A stretch of DNA of 22,196 bases from JBOHER01 sp050701115 (GTDB lineage: Bacteria; Actinomycetota; Actinomycetes; Mycobacteriales; Pseudonocardiaceae). The notes beneath the pieces are model-generated. The model saw only the letters and a list, made by a program, of their open reading frames with translations. It had not been told where the DNA came from and ran no database searches. Positions 7,162-15,910 of this stretch are shown here, piece by piece (positions within the stretch are counted from its first letter, which is position 1; every line of letters begins with the position of its first letter). Location: contig JBOHER010000162.1 of NCBI GenBank assembly GCA_050701115.1, positions 1-22,196 of the forward strand, in the 5' to 3' direction. The position numbers and the translations under genes were made by a program.

Positions 7162-8735
7162 GCGTGCGCAGAGTGGCTGTCGTCGGCGGCGGGCCGGGCG
7201 GGTTGTACGCGGCGCGGCTGCTGCGCCTGGCCGACCCGTCCGCCGAGGTCGTCGTCCACGAACAGAACCAGCCGGAGACCACCTTCGGCTTCGGCGTCGC
7301 CCTGGGCGCCCGCACCCAGCGCAACCTCGAGCTGGCCGATCAGGACACACTTCGCGACATCCTCGCCGCCTCCCGCCAGCACGACATGAGCATGCAGGTG
7401 GGGGACCGGGTCGCTCGGGTGCCCGGGGGCCGGCTGGTGGCGATCGCCCGCACCGAACTCCTCAACGTGCTCAGCAGGCACGCGGAGAAGGCGGGTGTGG
7501 TCCTGCAGCACGGCGTGCGGGTGGACGCGGACGATCTCGACGCCGATCTCGTCATCCTGGCCGACGGGGTCAGCAGCGCCGCACGCACGGCGCTGGCCGA
7601 TGAGCTCGGCGCACACGTCGACGTCAGCCGCGGGTTCTATCTGTGGGCGGGTGCCGAGTTCGCCCTGCCCGAGGCCATGTTCGCCCCAGTCACCACCGAC
7701 CACGGCACCTTCGTCGCCCACGCCTACCCGTACGCACCCGACCGCAGCACCTTCCTCGTCGAGGTCGACGAGAACACATGGCGCCGGGCTGGCTTCGACC
7801 AGACCACGGACGCAACGCCGCCGGACGCCTCCGACGAGGCCGCCTTGGCCTACCTGTCCGAGGCCTTCGCCGACCGGCTGCGCGGCCACCGACTGGTCGG
7901 CAACCGCACACGCTGGCTGCGCTTCCGCACCGTGACCTGCCGCCGCTGGTGGCACGGTAATCGGGTAATGCTCGGCGACGCCGCGCACACCGCGCACTAC
8001 TCGATCGGCTCCGGCACCAAGCTCGCCATGGAAGACGCCATCGCGCTGTGCTCCGCGCTGAACACCGAGCCCGACCGCGACCACGCGCTGGCCCGCTACC
8101 AGACCCAGCGCAAACCCCAAGTCTCGCGGATGCAAGCGCTCGCCCAACGCAGCCAAGGCTGGTGGGACACCTTCCCCTCCCGCATGCACCTGCCCATCGA
8201 CCAGCTCACCGTCGCCTACATGACCCGCGCGGGCAATGTCTCCCTGGAACGATTCGCCGCCAGCACCCCGGGCGTCGTCCGACCGGCCCTCGCCCAGCTC
8301 GCCGGCACCCCGCCGACACAGGTCGACCTCCGTGCGCCAATCGAATGGGTACTACGGCAGCCGCTTGCGCACGACCGCGCCGCGTTCGCAAACCGCGTCG
8401 TCGACCGCGCGCAGTTCAGCCTGACCGGGCAAGCCGAGACCAACGGGCGGCTCCCGCTCACCCTCGTCGACCGCGTCCCGGACGACCCGTGGGGCGCTGC
8501 GGCCGATTCCCTCGTCGAGGGCATCCGCCACCAGCTCGGCACCGGCACTCGCGGTGCCTGGATCACCGGACCGGCCGACCGCGACAGCATGATCACCCGG
8601 CTCGACCTCGCCGAGCGGGTCCGGCTCGCAGGGGCGCTCGTCGTGACCGAAGGGCCGCGCGCCCTGCAAGCCGATCTCGCCGCCGGCCTCGCCGCCGGAC
8701 GCACCGACCTCATCGCCTTCGGGAGTGCCGAATGA
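7158..8735 (+). CDS. FAD-dependent aromatic monooxygenase, salicylyl-CoA 5-hydroxylase-like
   Basis: A 525-residue group A flavoprotein hydroxylase. FAD-binding GGGPGGLYAARLL is at about residues 8-20, the second FAD/NADPH motif DLVILADGVSS near 133-143, and the ribityl-binding GDAAHTAHYSIGSGTKLAMEDA near 272-293. The HYSIGSGTKLAMEDA form is characteristic of enzymes acting on CoA thioesters (salicylyl-CoA 5-hydroxylase; the N-terminal half of 2-aminobenzoyl-CoA monooxygenase/reductase). This suits its place after an aryl-acid ligase. The remaining 230 residues are a less familiar C-terminal domain, much shorter than the old-yellow-enzyme domain of the anthraniloyl-CoA enzyme. The start is GTG 7158, with GGAGG 7 nt upstream and a GTGA overlap with the ligase stop. 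The substrate is inferred from neighbours. Confidence 0.8.
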   Translation: MSVRRVAVVGGGPGGLYAARLLRLADPSAEVVVHEQNQPETTFGFGVALGARTQRNLELADQDTLRDILAASRQHDMSMQVGDRVARVPGGRLVAIARTELLNVLSRHAEKAGVVLQHGVRVDADDLDADLVILADGVSSAARTALADELGAHVDVSRGFYLWAGAEFALPEAMFAPVTTDHGTFVAHAYPYAPDRSTFLVEVDENTWRRAGFDQTTDATPPDASDEAALAYLSEAFADRLRGHRLVGNRTRWLRFRTVTCRRWWHGNRVMLGDAAHTAHYSIGSGTKLAMEDAIALCSALNTEPDRDHALARYQTQRKPQVSRMQALAQRSQGWWDTFPSRMHLPIDQLTVAYMTRAGNVSLERFAASTPGVVRPALAQLAGTPPTQVDLRAPIEWVLRQPLAHDRAAFANRVVDRAQFSLTGQAETNGRLPLTLVDRVPDDPWGAAADSLVEGIRHQLGTGTRGAWITGPADRDSMITRLDLAERVRLAGALVVTEGPRALQADLAAGLAAGRTDLIAFGSAE

Positions 8736-9496
8736 CCACACGCATCGGGCTCATCGTGCCCAGCTCCAACATCACCGTCGAAACCGAGCTGCCCCGGCTA
8801 CTCCGTGCACACCCGACCACCGAGTTCTCCTTCCACTCCAGCCGGATGCGCATGCACACCGTCTCGCCCGAGGAGCTGCGGTCGATGAACACGCAGCGGG
8901 AGCGCTGCGTCGACGAGGTCGGCGACGCCGGTGTCGATGCCGTGCTCTACGGCTGCCTCGTGGCGCTCATGGCGCAAGGCCACCGCGATGGCAGGGGCGA
9001 ACACGACCACACCGAACACGCCATCCGGGCGCAGCTGCACGAGCGCGGCGCCGACCCGCTGGTTGTGTCCAGCGCGGGGGCCCTCATCACCGCACTACGC
9101 GCCCTGGACGCCCAACGGATCGGGCTCGTCATGCCCTACCTCAAGCCGATCGCCCACCTAGTCGTCGACTACCTCACCGCCGAAGGCCTCGACGTCGTCG
9201 CCTGGACCGCGTTGGAGGTGGCCGACAACGCCGCCGTGGGATGTATCCCGGGCGCTCGGGTCCAGGTCGCGGCTCGGGGCCTCGACCTGCGCGACGCGGA
9301 CGCGTTCGTGATCTCCGCTTGTGTGCAGATGCCCTCGCTCGACCTGATCGCCGACGCCGAGCGCGAGCTCGCGCTGCCGGTCCTGTCCGCCGCAACCGCC
9401 GGCGCGTTCACGCTGCTCGACGGCCTCGGCCTGCCGGTCGATATCCCCGGCGCGGGCAGTCTGCTGACCCGCGACACCGTCCTGACCACCCTCTAG
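8732..9496 (+). CDS. Maleate cis-trans isomerase family (Asp/Glu racemase superfamily)
   Basis: A 254-residue protein with the marks of maleate isomerases and arylmalonate decarboxylase relatives: GLIVPSSNITVETE at 6-19 with the substrate-binding Asn13, nucleophilic Cys75 in YGCLVALM, and the second catalytic Cys197 in ISACVQMPSLD. Both cysteines are spaced as in maleate isomerase (MaiA/NicE), which converts maleate to fumarate without cofactor. The ATG overlaps the preceding stop (ATGA). In nicotinate catabolism a NicE-type isomerase is the last step after ring cleavage, so this gene suggests the pathway ends in maleate or a substituted maleate. Another superfamily activity (amino-acid or hydantoin racemase, decarboxylase) cannot be excluded. 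Confidence 0.78.
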   Translation: MTTRIGLIVPSSNITVETELPRLLRAHPTTEFSFHSSRMRMHTVSPEELRSMNTQRERCVDEVGDAGVDAVLYGCLVALMAQGHRDGRGEHDHTEHAIRAQLHERGADPLVVSSAGALITALRALDAQRIGLVMPYLKPIAHLVVDYLTAEGLDVVAWTALEVADNAAVGCIPGARVQVAARGLDLRDADAFVISACVQMPSLDLIADAERELALPVLSAATAGAFTLLDGLGLPVDIPGAGSLLTRDTVLTTL

Positions 9497-9510
9497 AGAA
9501 GGAGCTCGCC

Positions 9511-10137
9511 GTGAAACACCTCGTCCAAGGCGTCGACCACGCAGCCTTCCCGACATTCGACCCAGCCGGCACCGTCCGCTTCTACCGCGACGTGCTCGGC
9601 TTCCCGGTCGTGCACTCGATCTGCGCGGCCGGGTGGGGGTATGCCGATCACCCCGACTTCATCCACTTCTTCTTCGACATCGGCAACGACGACCGGATCG
9701 CGTTCTTCTACTACTTCGGCCTGCAACCCTTCGGCGACGGCAACGACGTCTACGCCAACCTCGGCGACGACATCCCGAAGTGGTTCCGCGAGTCCCGCCA
9801 CCTCGCGATTCACGTCGACAGCGAGGAAGACCTGCTCGAATACCGCAGGCGACTCGATGACAGCCAATGGCCGGTGGAGATGCAGGTCGTGCACGAGACG
9901 ATCGAGTCGATCTACACCCACGACCCCAACGGCTACCTGATCGAGATCACCCGGGCGCTTCGACCAGTGACGCCGCAGGAGGATCTCGACGCGAACCTGA
10001 CGATCCAGGCTCTGATCGACGTGGTCGCCGGGGATGAGCCGACCCTCGCGAAACTCCACGCCCGCAAGGCCGAGCTGATCGTCGAGCGCGCCGCGCAGTG
10101 GGAACTGGAAAAGGCTCGGGAAGGTGTCTCCCGGTGA
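9511..10137 (+). CDS. VOC-fold (glyoxalase/extradiol dioxygenase-like) protein
   Basis: A 208-residue protein of the vicinal oxygen chelate superfamily. The two beta-alpha-beta-beta-beta modules appear as GVDHAAFPTFDPAGTVRFYR at 7-26 and SRHLAIHVDSEEDLLEYRRR around 95-114, with NGYLIEITRAL at 140-150. Candidate metal ligands are His10, His97 and Glu145, the usual extradiol/glyoxalase pattern. After about residue 155 there is a charged helical tail not typical of glyoxalases. Ring-cleavage dioxygenase is the favoured role, because a hydroxylase lies upstream and a maleate-isomerase-like enzyme is in the operon, but glyoxalase or isomerase chemistry is possible. The start is GTG 9511 with AGAAGGAG 6 nt upstream. 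Confidence 0.72.
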   Translation: MKHLVQGVDHAAFPTFDPAGTVRFYRDVLGFPVVHSICAAGWGYADHPDFIHFFFDIGNDDRIAFFYYFGLQPFGDGNDVYANLGDDIPKWFRESRHLAIHVDSEEDLLEYRRRLDDSQWPVEMQVVHETIESIYTHDPNGYLIEITRALRPVTPQEDLDANLTIQALIDVVAGDEPTLAKLHARKAELIVERAAQWELEKAREGVSR

Positions 10138-10379
10138 CCGCCCTGTATGTGCTGGACGTGCCCGAGAACACCCCGGTGGTGACGGTGGCGGGCGAGGACA
10201 CCCGAGTGACCGTCGGCAAGATCGGCCCCTACTTCGAGATCGCCGCCGACGACGCGATCTCGATCGACCGCAGGGCGACCGGCGTCCGGCACGCCGTCTG
10301 GTACAGCGCAGTGGCCGGAGTGCGCTTCGGCCGCATCGTGCAACACGACAAAGACGCCCTCCGGGTGGAACCCTCATGA
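10134..10379 (+). CDS. Small conserved-looking operon protein, function unknown
   Basis: An 81-residue protein starting at GTG 10134, overlapping the VOC stop (GTGA) and itself overlapped by the next start (ATGA). It is thus translationally coupled on both sides, which argues strongly that it is real. The sequence (TALYVLDVPENTPVVTVAGE, then KIGPYFEIAADDAISIDRRA, WYSAVAGVRFGRIVQHD) predicts mainly beta strands, with no signal peptide, cysteine pair or membrane segment. I do not recognise a family. An upstream in-frame GTG at 10098 would add residues inside the VOC gene and is less likely. It may be an accessory subunit or chaperone for the VOC protein or the hydrolase that flank it. Confidence 0.7.
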   Translation: MTALYVLDVPENTPVVTVAGEDTRVTVGKIGPYFEIAADDAISIDRRATGVRHAVWYSAVAGVRFGRIVQHDKDALRVEPS

Positions 10380-11626
10380 CCCGAACAGCGGAACGACTCG
10401 GGGCGGGGCGCTACATCGAGGCCGGAACCGAACCCGCGGCGACCCGCACCACCCTGTACCAACTATCCACATCGGACGGTGCCACTGTGCCGGGCGTGCT
10501 GCGCACCATCCCGGGCGCCACCACAGTCGTCTGCATCATGCATCCGCGGCAGGACCAGACTCACCATCCGCTGGTTTCCCTGCTTCTACACGCCGGATTC
10601 GCCGTGTGGACGCAGTTCTCCCGATCGGTCAACAACGACCTGAACCTGATCCACGAGCAGGCGCTGCTCGATGTCGCCGCCGGGCAGGCATTCCTGCGTC
10701 AGCACGGCTTCGACGACGTCGTCGTGCTGGGACATTCCGGCGGCGGGACGCTGTTTGCGTTCTACCTCCAACAGGGCGCGCTCAAGCCCGCCGAGCGCCT
10801 GAGCGCGGCACCGTCCGGACGACCGGTCGACCTACCCGGCGCCGAGATGCCGCTACCGTCGGCGGCCGTGTTCCTCGCACCCCACCCGGGGCAGGGCGCG
10901 CTGCTGATGAACTGCATCGACCCGTCCATCGCCGACGAGACCGACCGCCTGTCGGTGATCGAGGAACTCGACCCGTTCAACCCGGACAACGGATTCCGGC
11001 CGGATCCGGAAAGCTCCCGCTACACCGCCGAGTTCCTGACCCGCTACCGGGCTGCGCAACGGGCCAGGATGGCCCGCATCGACGAGAAGGCCCTCGGCTA
11101 CACCGAGCAAGCCAACGCGGCGCGGCGCCGCTTCCGCGAAACCGGGTCGGCCGCCGACCGGCGCACTTCGCTCGCGCCCCGGATCATCACGGTCTACCGC
11201 ACCGACGCCGACCCCAGGACCGTCGATCTGTCGCTCGACCCGAACGACCGTCCATACGGATCACTGTTCGGCCGACGCCCCGACCTGATCAACTACGGCC
11301 TGGTCGGATTTGGCAGGCTCACCACCCCGGACGCGTGGCTGTCCACGTGGTCGGGCCTCCGGACCAACGCTGACTTCGTGCGCTGCGCCCCCGGCGTGAC
11401 CGTGCCGACGCAGTTCATCGAGCTGACCGGCGACCAAGCCGCATTCCCGACGGACTCCGCCCGCATGTTCAACGCGCTCGGCACGGCCGACAAGACCTAC
11501 GAGCGCGTGCGCGGCCTGCACTTCGGCGGGGCGATCCGTCCCGATGAGCCCACAGGCAACACGGTCGCTGCCGACCGCATCTCGGCCTGGCTGGGCGACC
11601 GCTTCGAGGCCGCGCCCACACCGTAA
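10376..11626 (+). CDS. Cytoplasmic alpha/beta hydrolase, 416 aa
   Basis: An alpha/beta-hydrolase-fold enzyme with nucleophile Ser121 in LGHSGGG, probable acid Asp353 in ELTGDQAAFP and base His382 in RGLHFGG. Residues 135-320 form a large insertion between the nucleophile and the last strands, presumably a cap domain that shapes the substrate pocket, so the protein is longer than ordinary ring-cleavage hydrolases (about 280 residues). No signal peptide is visible. The start ATG 10376 overlaps the 81-aa gene's stop. In the operon it could hydrolyse a C-C, ester, amide or CoA-thioester bond of the ring-opened intermediate, comparable in position to NicD-type deformylases, though sequence alone does not decide. 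The truncated Mo-hydroxylase reading frame begins only a few bases after its TAA. Confidence 0.75.
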   Translation: MTRTAERLGAGRYIEAGTEPAATRTTLYQLSTSDGATVPGVLRTIPGATTVVCIMHPRQDQTHHPLVSLLLHAGFAVWTQFSRSVNNDLNLIHEQALLDVAAGQAFLRQHGFDDVVVLGHSGGGTLFAFYLQQGALKPAERLSAAPSGRPVDLPGAEMPLPSAAVFLAPHPGQGALLMNCIDPSIADETDRLSVIEELDPFNPDNGFRPDPESSRYTAEFLTRYRAAQRARMARIDEKALGYTEQANAARRRFRETGSAADRRTSLAPRIITVYRTDADPRTVDLSLDPNDRPYGSLFGRRPDLINYGLVGFGRLTTPDAWLSTWSGLRTNADFVRCAPGVTVPTQFIELTGDQAAFPTDSARMFNALGTADKTYERVRGLHFGGAIRPDEPTGNTVAADRISAWLGDRFEAAPTP

Positions 11627-13830
11627 GACGCCCCTCCTCACCGTCGCGACTCGCGCAGTCGTCGACACGACCTCGCCCCTCTCGGCTACCGCCGCAGTGC
11701 CATCGCCGCCCTCTGTGGAAGAGCTCTACGACATCGGAGACGCCCTCAAAGACGCCGCGTCCCCCACGATGCCGTTAGTGCAGCTCGAGATGGGCGACGA
11801 CGGCGTGGCCCGGCTCGACCTGCCCCGGGTCGACATGGGCCAAGGCGTGGTCACCGCCATGACGATGCTGATCGCCGACGAGCTGGACCTGCCCCTCAGG
11901 AAAGTCGAGGTAACGACAGCCGACGCCAGGCCCGAATTGCTGTTCAATCAGATCACCGCCGGATCGGCCACGATGCGGACGTTCTACGACCACGTCCGCA
12001 CCATGGCGTCGATCGCCGCGCCCAGATAATCGGCGCTGCAGCCCGCCAATGGGACCTCGACCCCACATCCCTGAGCACGGCTGATGGCTCCGTCACGTCC
12101 CCGGACGGACGAACCGCCTCCTACGCATCGCTGTCCGCCGCCGCGGCGTCGATCGACCTGCCCACCGGAGCCGTCGCTCCCAAGCCGTCGTCCGAGCGGA
12201 CCATCGTGGGTACCCCGACTGGACGCACGGACGCCCTCGCCGCCGTCACCGGCCGCAAGAAGTTCGTCATGGACATCATGCTCGGCACGGCGAAGCCGGC
12301 CTTGGTGCGCCGGCCACCGACGATCAAAGGCACCGTCCGGACCGTCCACAATGCCGCCCGGGTTAAGGCGATGCCCGGCGTTATGGGCGTGGTCACCATC
12401 CCGACCGGCGTGGCCGTCGTGGCGGACACCATCGAGCACGCACGCCGAGGCGTCAACGCACTGAACGCCGACTTCGGCCCCGGCCCAGTCGACGACCAGG
12501 ACAACGACTCGATCCTCAGGCAACTGAAGAAGACCACAGCACCGTCCGCCGTTCCCGCGCTCGGTGCCAAGACACTCGAGGCGGAGTTCGACTGGGCCCC
12601 CGCCTGTCACGCGCCCCTCGAAACCGAGTGCGCCGTGGCGGACGTCCGGAAGGACGGCGCCGACATCTGGGCCGGGTTCCAGGCGCCGATCGTCGCGCAA
12701 CAGGAGATCGCGGTCATGCTGGGCCTGCCCCAGGACAAGGTCAAGGCCCACGTCGTGTCGGCCGGTGGAGGCTTCGGCCGCAAGTGCTTCTTTGAAGCCG
12801 CCACCGAGGCAGCGCAAGTCTCCCAGGCCCTCGGCATCCCCGTGCGCTTGATGTGGCACCGCACCGACGACATGCGACACGGCAGGCACCGACCGCAGAA
12901 CTACCACAAGATCCGGGCGACCGTCCTCGGGGGTCAGGTCATCAGCTACGAACAGCGCGCCGCCGGTGTCGCCCTCGACGTCGCCCCGGGTTTCGGAGAA
13001 ATGCTCACCCACATCGCGACATCACTGCCGCCGGATGCCAAGACCACCGTGGGTAAGAAGCTCTACAGCCAAGCGCTGTTCAACCTGATGGTGTCATCGC
13101 CCTATCACTTCGGCGTCCACGACAAGGTACTCGCGGAACTTCCCACCGGTATCCCGACCGCCGCCTATCGCAGCGTCCGCTGCCCTACCACGCGCACGAG
13201 CGAGGAGATTGTGGTCGACGAGATCGCTGCTCTCCTCGGCAAGGACCCGCTGGCGTATCGCAAGGAATGTGCCAGACACTAGGGAGCCGCGACGGTGCTC
13301 GACGAGGTGGCACGCCGAGCCGACTGGGGCAAGCGCATGCCCTCCGGCTTCGCGCAGGGCGTCGGGTTCCACGACGAGGGCAACACGCTCACCGCCTGCG
13401 TCGTCGACTCGACGGCCGGAACCCAAAAGCGCCCCGGGTCACGAAGCTGACCCTGGTCGTCGACATTGGGACGGTCATCAACCCGACCGGGCTGGAGGCC
13501 CAAATGCAGGGCTGCGTGGCCGAGGCCATTTCACTCACCCTGACGGCCGGATTGAACATCAAGAACGGCCTATCCCTCGAAGGCAGCTACAGCCAATACC
13601 ACTGGCTACGGATGCGGCACTACCCGAAGGACTGCCGGATTCACATCATGCCGTCGAGTAACAAGCACATCGGCGGGGCCGGGGAAGTGGGGGTCACCGC
13701 GCCCTCGGCCGCCATCGCCAACGCCTACGCCGCCGCGACGGGAATCAAGCCCCGAAGCTTCCCGATCGTGTTCCCCGTCGACTTCACCCCGTTCCCGCCG
13801 GGCAAGCTGCCCGCACCCGACCTCGTCTGA
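11627..13830 (+). pseudogene. Molybdenum hydroxylase large subunit (IorB/xanthine dehydrogenase family), broken
   Basis: Three frames together encode a molybdopterin-binding subunit like isoquinoline 1-oxidoreductase beta: DLPRVDMGQGVVTAMTMLIA, DARPELLFNQITAGSATMR, VSAGGGFGRK, YRSVRCPTTRTSEEIVVDEI, then DIGTVINPTGLEAQMQG and the active-site HIGGAGEVGV with its catalytic Glu. Such enzymes hydroxylate N-heterocycles next to the ring nitrogen, or oxidise aldehydes. Damage is multiple. There is no start codon or ribosome-binding site, and the twin-arginine leader expected in this subtype is missing, as if deleted up to the preceding stop. An extra base at about 12020 splits AAQIIGAAARQW. An in-frame TAG lies at 13280-13282. 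A frameshift follows near 13410, before NPKAPRVTKLTLVVDIG. It is non-functional unless the sequence is in error. The stop is 10 bp before the intact small subunit. Confidence 0.85.
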
Positions 13831-13840
13831 AAGGCCTGCC

Positions 13841-14299
13841 ATGCCCCAATGCACCTTCGAGGTCAACGGACAATCGTTCACCGTCGAGGCGCCCGAGGAC
13901 ATGCCCCTGCTCTGGGTCCTGCGGGACATGCTCGGGATCTCCGGCGCCAAGTACGGCTGCGGAATCAACGTCTGCAAGGCATGCACCAGCCTGCTCGACG
14001 GTGAAGCGATCCGACCCTGCTCGGTCAAGATCTCTACCGCCGCCGGCCACAAGATCACCACCATCGAAGGTCTCGCCGACGGCGACACGCTGCACCCCGT
14101 CCAACAAGCCTGGCTCGAGCAGGACGTCCCCCAATGCGGATACTGCCAACCCGGCCAAATAATGAACGCCGTCGCGCTGCTGTCGAAATCGCCCCGACCG
14201 ACCGACGCCGAGATCGACGACATCGAGAACGTCTGCCGATGTGGCACGTACCCCAGGATCCGCAAGGCCATCGCTCGAGCCGCCGAACTCATGAACTGA
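13841..14299 (+). CDS. [2Fe-2S] small subunit of a molybdenum hydroxylase (IorA-like)
   Basis: 152 residues with both iron-sulfur domains of this subunit class. The N-terminal plant-ferredoxin-type cluster is held by Cys40, Cys45, Cys48 and Cys60 (KYGCGINVCKACTS and RPCS). The C-terminal helical cluster is held by Cys99, Cys102, Cys132 and Cys134 (QCGYCQPG and VCRCGTYPRI). It passes electrons from the molybdenum centre of the large subunit to an acceptor, usually a cytochrome c or quinone in two-subunit IorAB-type enzymes. The ATG at 13841 has GAAAGG about 6 nt upstream. Length and motifs are intact although the adjacent large subunit is destroyed, so its partner is missing here. No separate FAD subunit is present. 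Confidence 0.92.
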   Translation: MPQCTFEVNGQSFTVEAPEDMPLLWVLRDMLGISGAKYGCGINVCKACTSLLDGEAIRPCSVKISTAAGHKITTIEGLADGDTLHPVQQAWLEQDVPQCGYCQPGQIMNAVALLSKSPRPTDAEIDDIENVCRCGTYPRIRKAIARAAELMN

Positions 14300-14560
14300 A
14301 CCGGCGGCGTGTGCACGGCGATCCCCGACTGGCGCGCGACTTCGGCGGGCACGTTCACCGTGGCAGGGCCTCGATCTCGCCCAGCCGCCGGTCGTCGTAC
14401 CGCGCCGGGACAGTGACTATCCCGTCGTCCGACTTCCGCTCACAGTGCCTACCCAGGAACGCCGTCGTCGTCGGTATCGAGATTTGGCGGCGAGCGGCTT
14501 CGGCGGCTCCGGGGCCGCCAGGCTGAAGCTTGCGCTCCGACCAGTGTTCGGGCGGCGCCG
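14300..14560. other. Intergenic; possible minus-strand remnant, nothing recognised
   Basis: 261 bp between the Fe-S subunit and the integrase 3' end. A short minus-strand frame (about 14484-14355) reads QISIPTTTAFLGRHCERKSD and then VTVPARYDDRRLGEIEALPR, which looks somewhat protein-like. It has no start or ribosome-binding site, and I recognise no family. I see no terminator with a T-run. Confidence 0.35.
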
Positions 14561-15860
14561 CTAGCCCGCAGGCCGGTGTCGAGGGAGGCGCGGCATGCGT
14601 GCACCAATGACGTCGGCGGCGCCGTGGTCGGCGGCGCTGACCCATGCTGCGTAATGGCGCAAGGTGGTCGATCCGTCCGCGTAGCCAGTCGACCGGAGAC
14701 GGTTCGGAGGTCCACGCCGGAGGTGAGCAGCTCGATCGCGGAGTAGTGGCGGAGCTGTTTGAGCCGGGTCTTGATTCCCAGTTTCGCGACGAGTCGGCTG
14801 TACCGACGAGTGATCGCACTCGGATCGCGGGGCTTGCTGAAGTCCGGCTGGGCGGAGAAGACCCAGGTATCACCCGTGAGCGCACGCAACGCCGAGCATG
14901 AGCAGTTGGCGTGTGCAGTCCGCCTTGTGCTTGCGGATCAAGTCCACGGTGACCTTGTCCACCGACACGTACCGCATCTGGTGGTCCCTAGGGTCCTTGA
15001 TGATCACGCCGTTCGGACCCCTGACGTAGTTCTCGTCGAGCCGGATTGTTCCCTTGTCGAGGTCTATGTCGCACCGCTGCAGCGCCACCACCTCGCCACG
15101 ACAGCCACCGGTAACCGCGGACAGCCAACTGAACAGACCCCAAGCGTCGTCCTTGCTCCAAGCGGCTTCCGCGATGCGAGCCATCTCCTCAGAAGAGGGA
15201 GGGTCCGGCTTCGGACGCTTCTTCGACGGAAGCCGGACCGCCGGAGCGGGGTTGTACGGGATCCAATCCCAGCGCACCGCTGCGGTGAGTGCGCCATTGA
15301 TGATCGCGTGCACTGACCTGACGCTGGAGGCCGCATAAGGTCGGCACTCGTTGTCCCGGCATCGAACCTGGCGGCAGTCGTGGGCTCCCTCGACGACGTG
15401 CTCCTCGACGAAAGGCCGCCCGCTGCACCGGTCGCGGCATCGGCGAAGATCCGTGTAGAACGCTTCGAGCCGCTGTGAGGCCTCACGAACCAGCAGCATC
15501 AACGGCACTCGCCCAGCGCCGGCTTGATGTAGTTGCGGATCTGCGACGCGTAGTTCATCCGCGTGGTCTCGTCGAGTTCGTGCTGGGGCAGCCACCGGTC
15601 CAGCAACGCACCCAGCGTGGCCTTGGTGCGAGCGACCTTGAGGGAGTCGGCCTCGGCCTGCAGGCGCGTGAGGACCTTCTCGGCCTCCTGCCGGGCGCCC
15701 TGCTCCGACCGCACGGAGCCTGGCTTCTCGATACGCACCGACTCGGTCAGCACGACCCGCTCGCCGGGTCCGTACCTGCGGAAGTTCGGACCTGGAGCGG
15801 GTTTCCCGTCTGGCGGATGCTGCCGCGCCTGCGTCGCTCTCGGTGTGGCTCGCGAGCGAA
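14561..15860 (-). pseudogene. Tyrosine recombinase (integrase), decayed
   Basis: Four minus-strand segments assemble into an actinomycete phage/ICE-type integrase: TLGALLDRWLPQHELDETTR (arm/core-binding), then LRRCRDRCSGRPFVEEH, NGALTAAVRWDWIPYNPA, the catalytic region around TGGCRGEVVALQ, DHQMRYVSVD, LRHYSAIELLTSGVDLRTVS (His-x-x-Arg box region) and TTLRHYAAWVSAADHGAADV with the nucleophilic Tyr. Frameshifts lie at about 15500 (ALGE to VPLMLL), 14890 (LMLGVAL to RALTGDTW) and 14695 (SGRL to GYADGS). The expected TGxR arginine of the active site is Cys (TGGC, codon TGT, one C-to-T change from CGT). No clear start codon is seen. It sits directly downstream of tRNA-Arg on the same strand, the usual place for the integrase of a tRNA-inserted element. 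The element can no longer excise by itself. Confidence 0.85.
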
Positions 15861-15910
15861 GCTAGCACCGCTTGTGGATAGGCCTGTGGATGAAGATCAG
15901 CTTAAGCGAC

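Noticed and set aside
5332..7350. Very long minus-strand open frame antisense to the ligase
   Set aside because: It is a high-GC shadow of the ligase gene: no ribosome-binding site, no recognisable motif, low-complexity Arg/Gly/Asp-rich translation.
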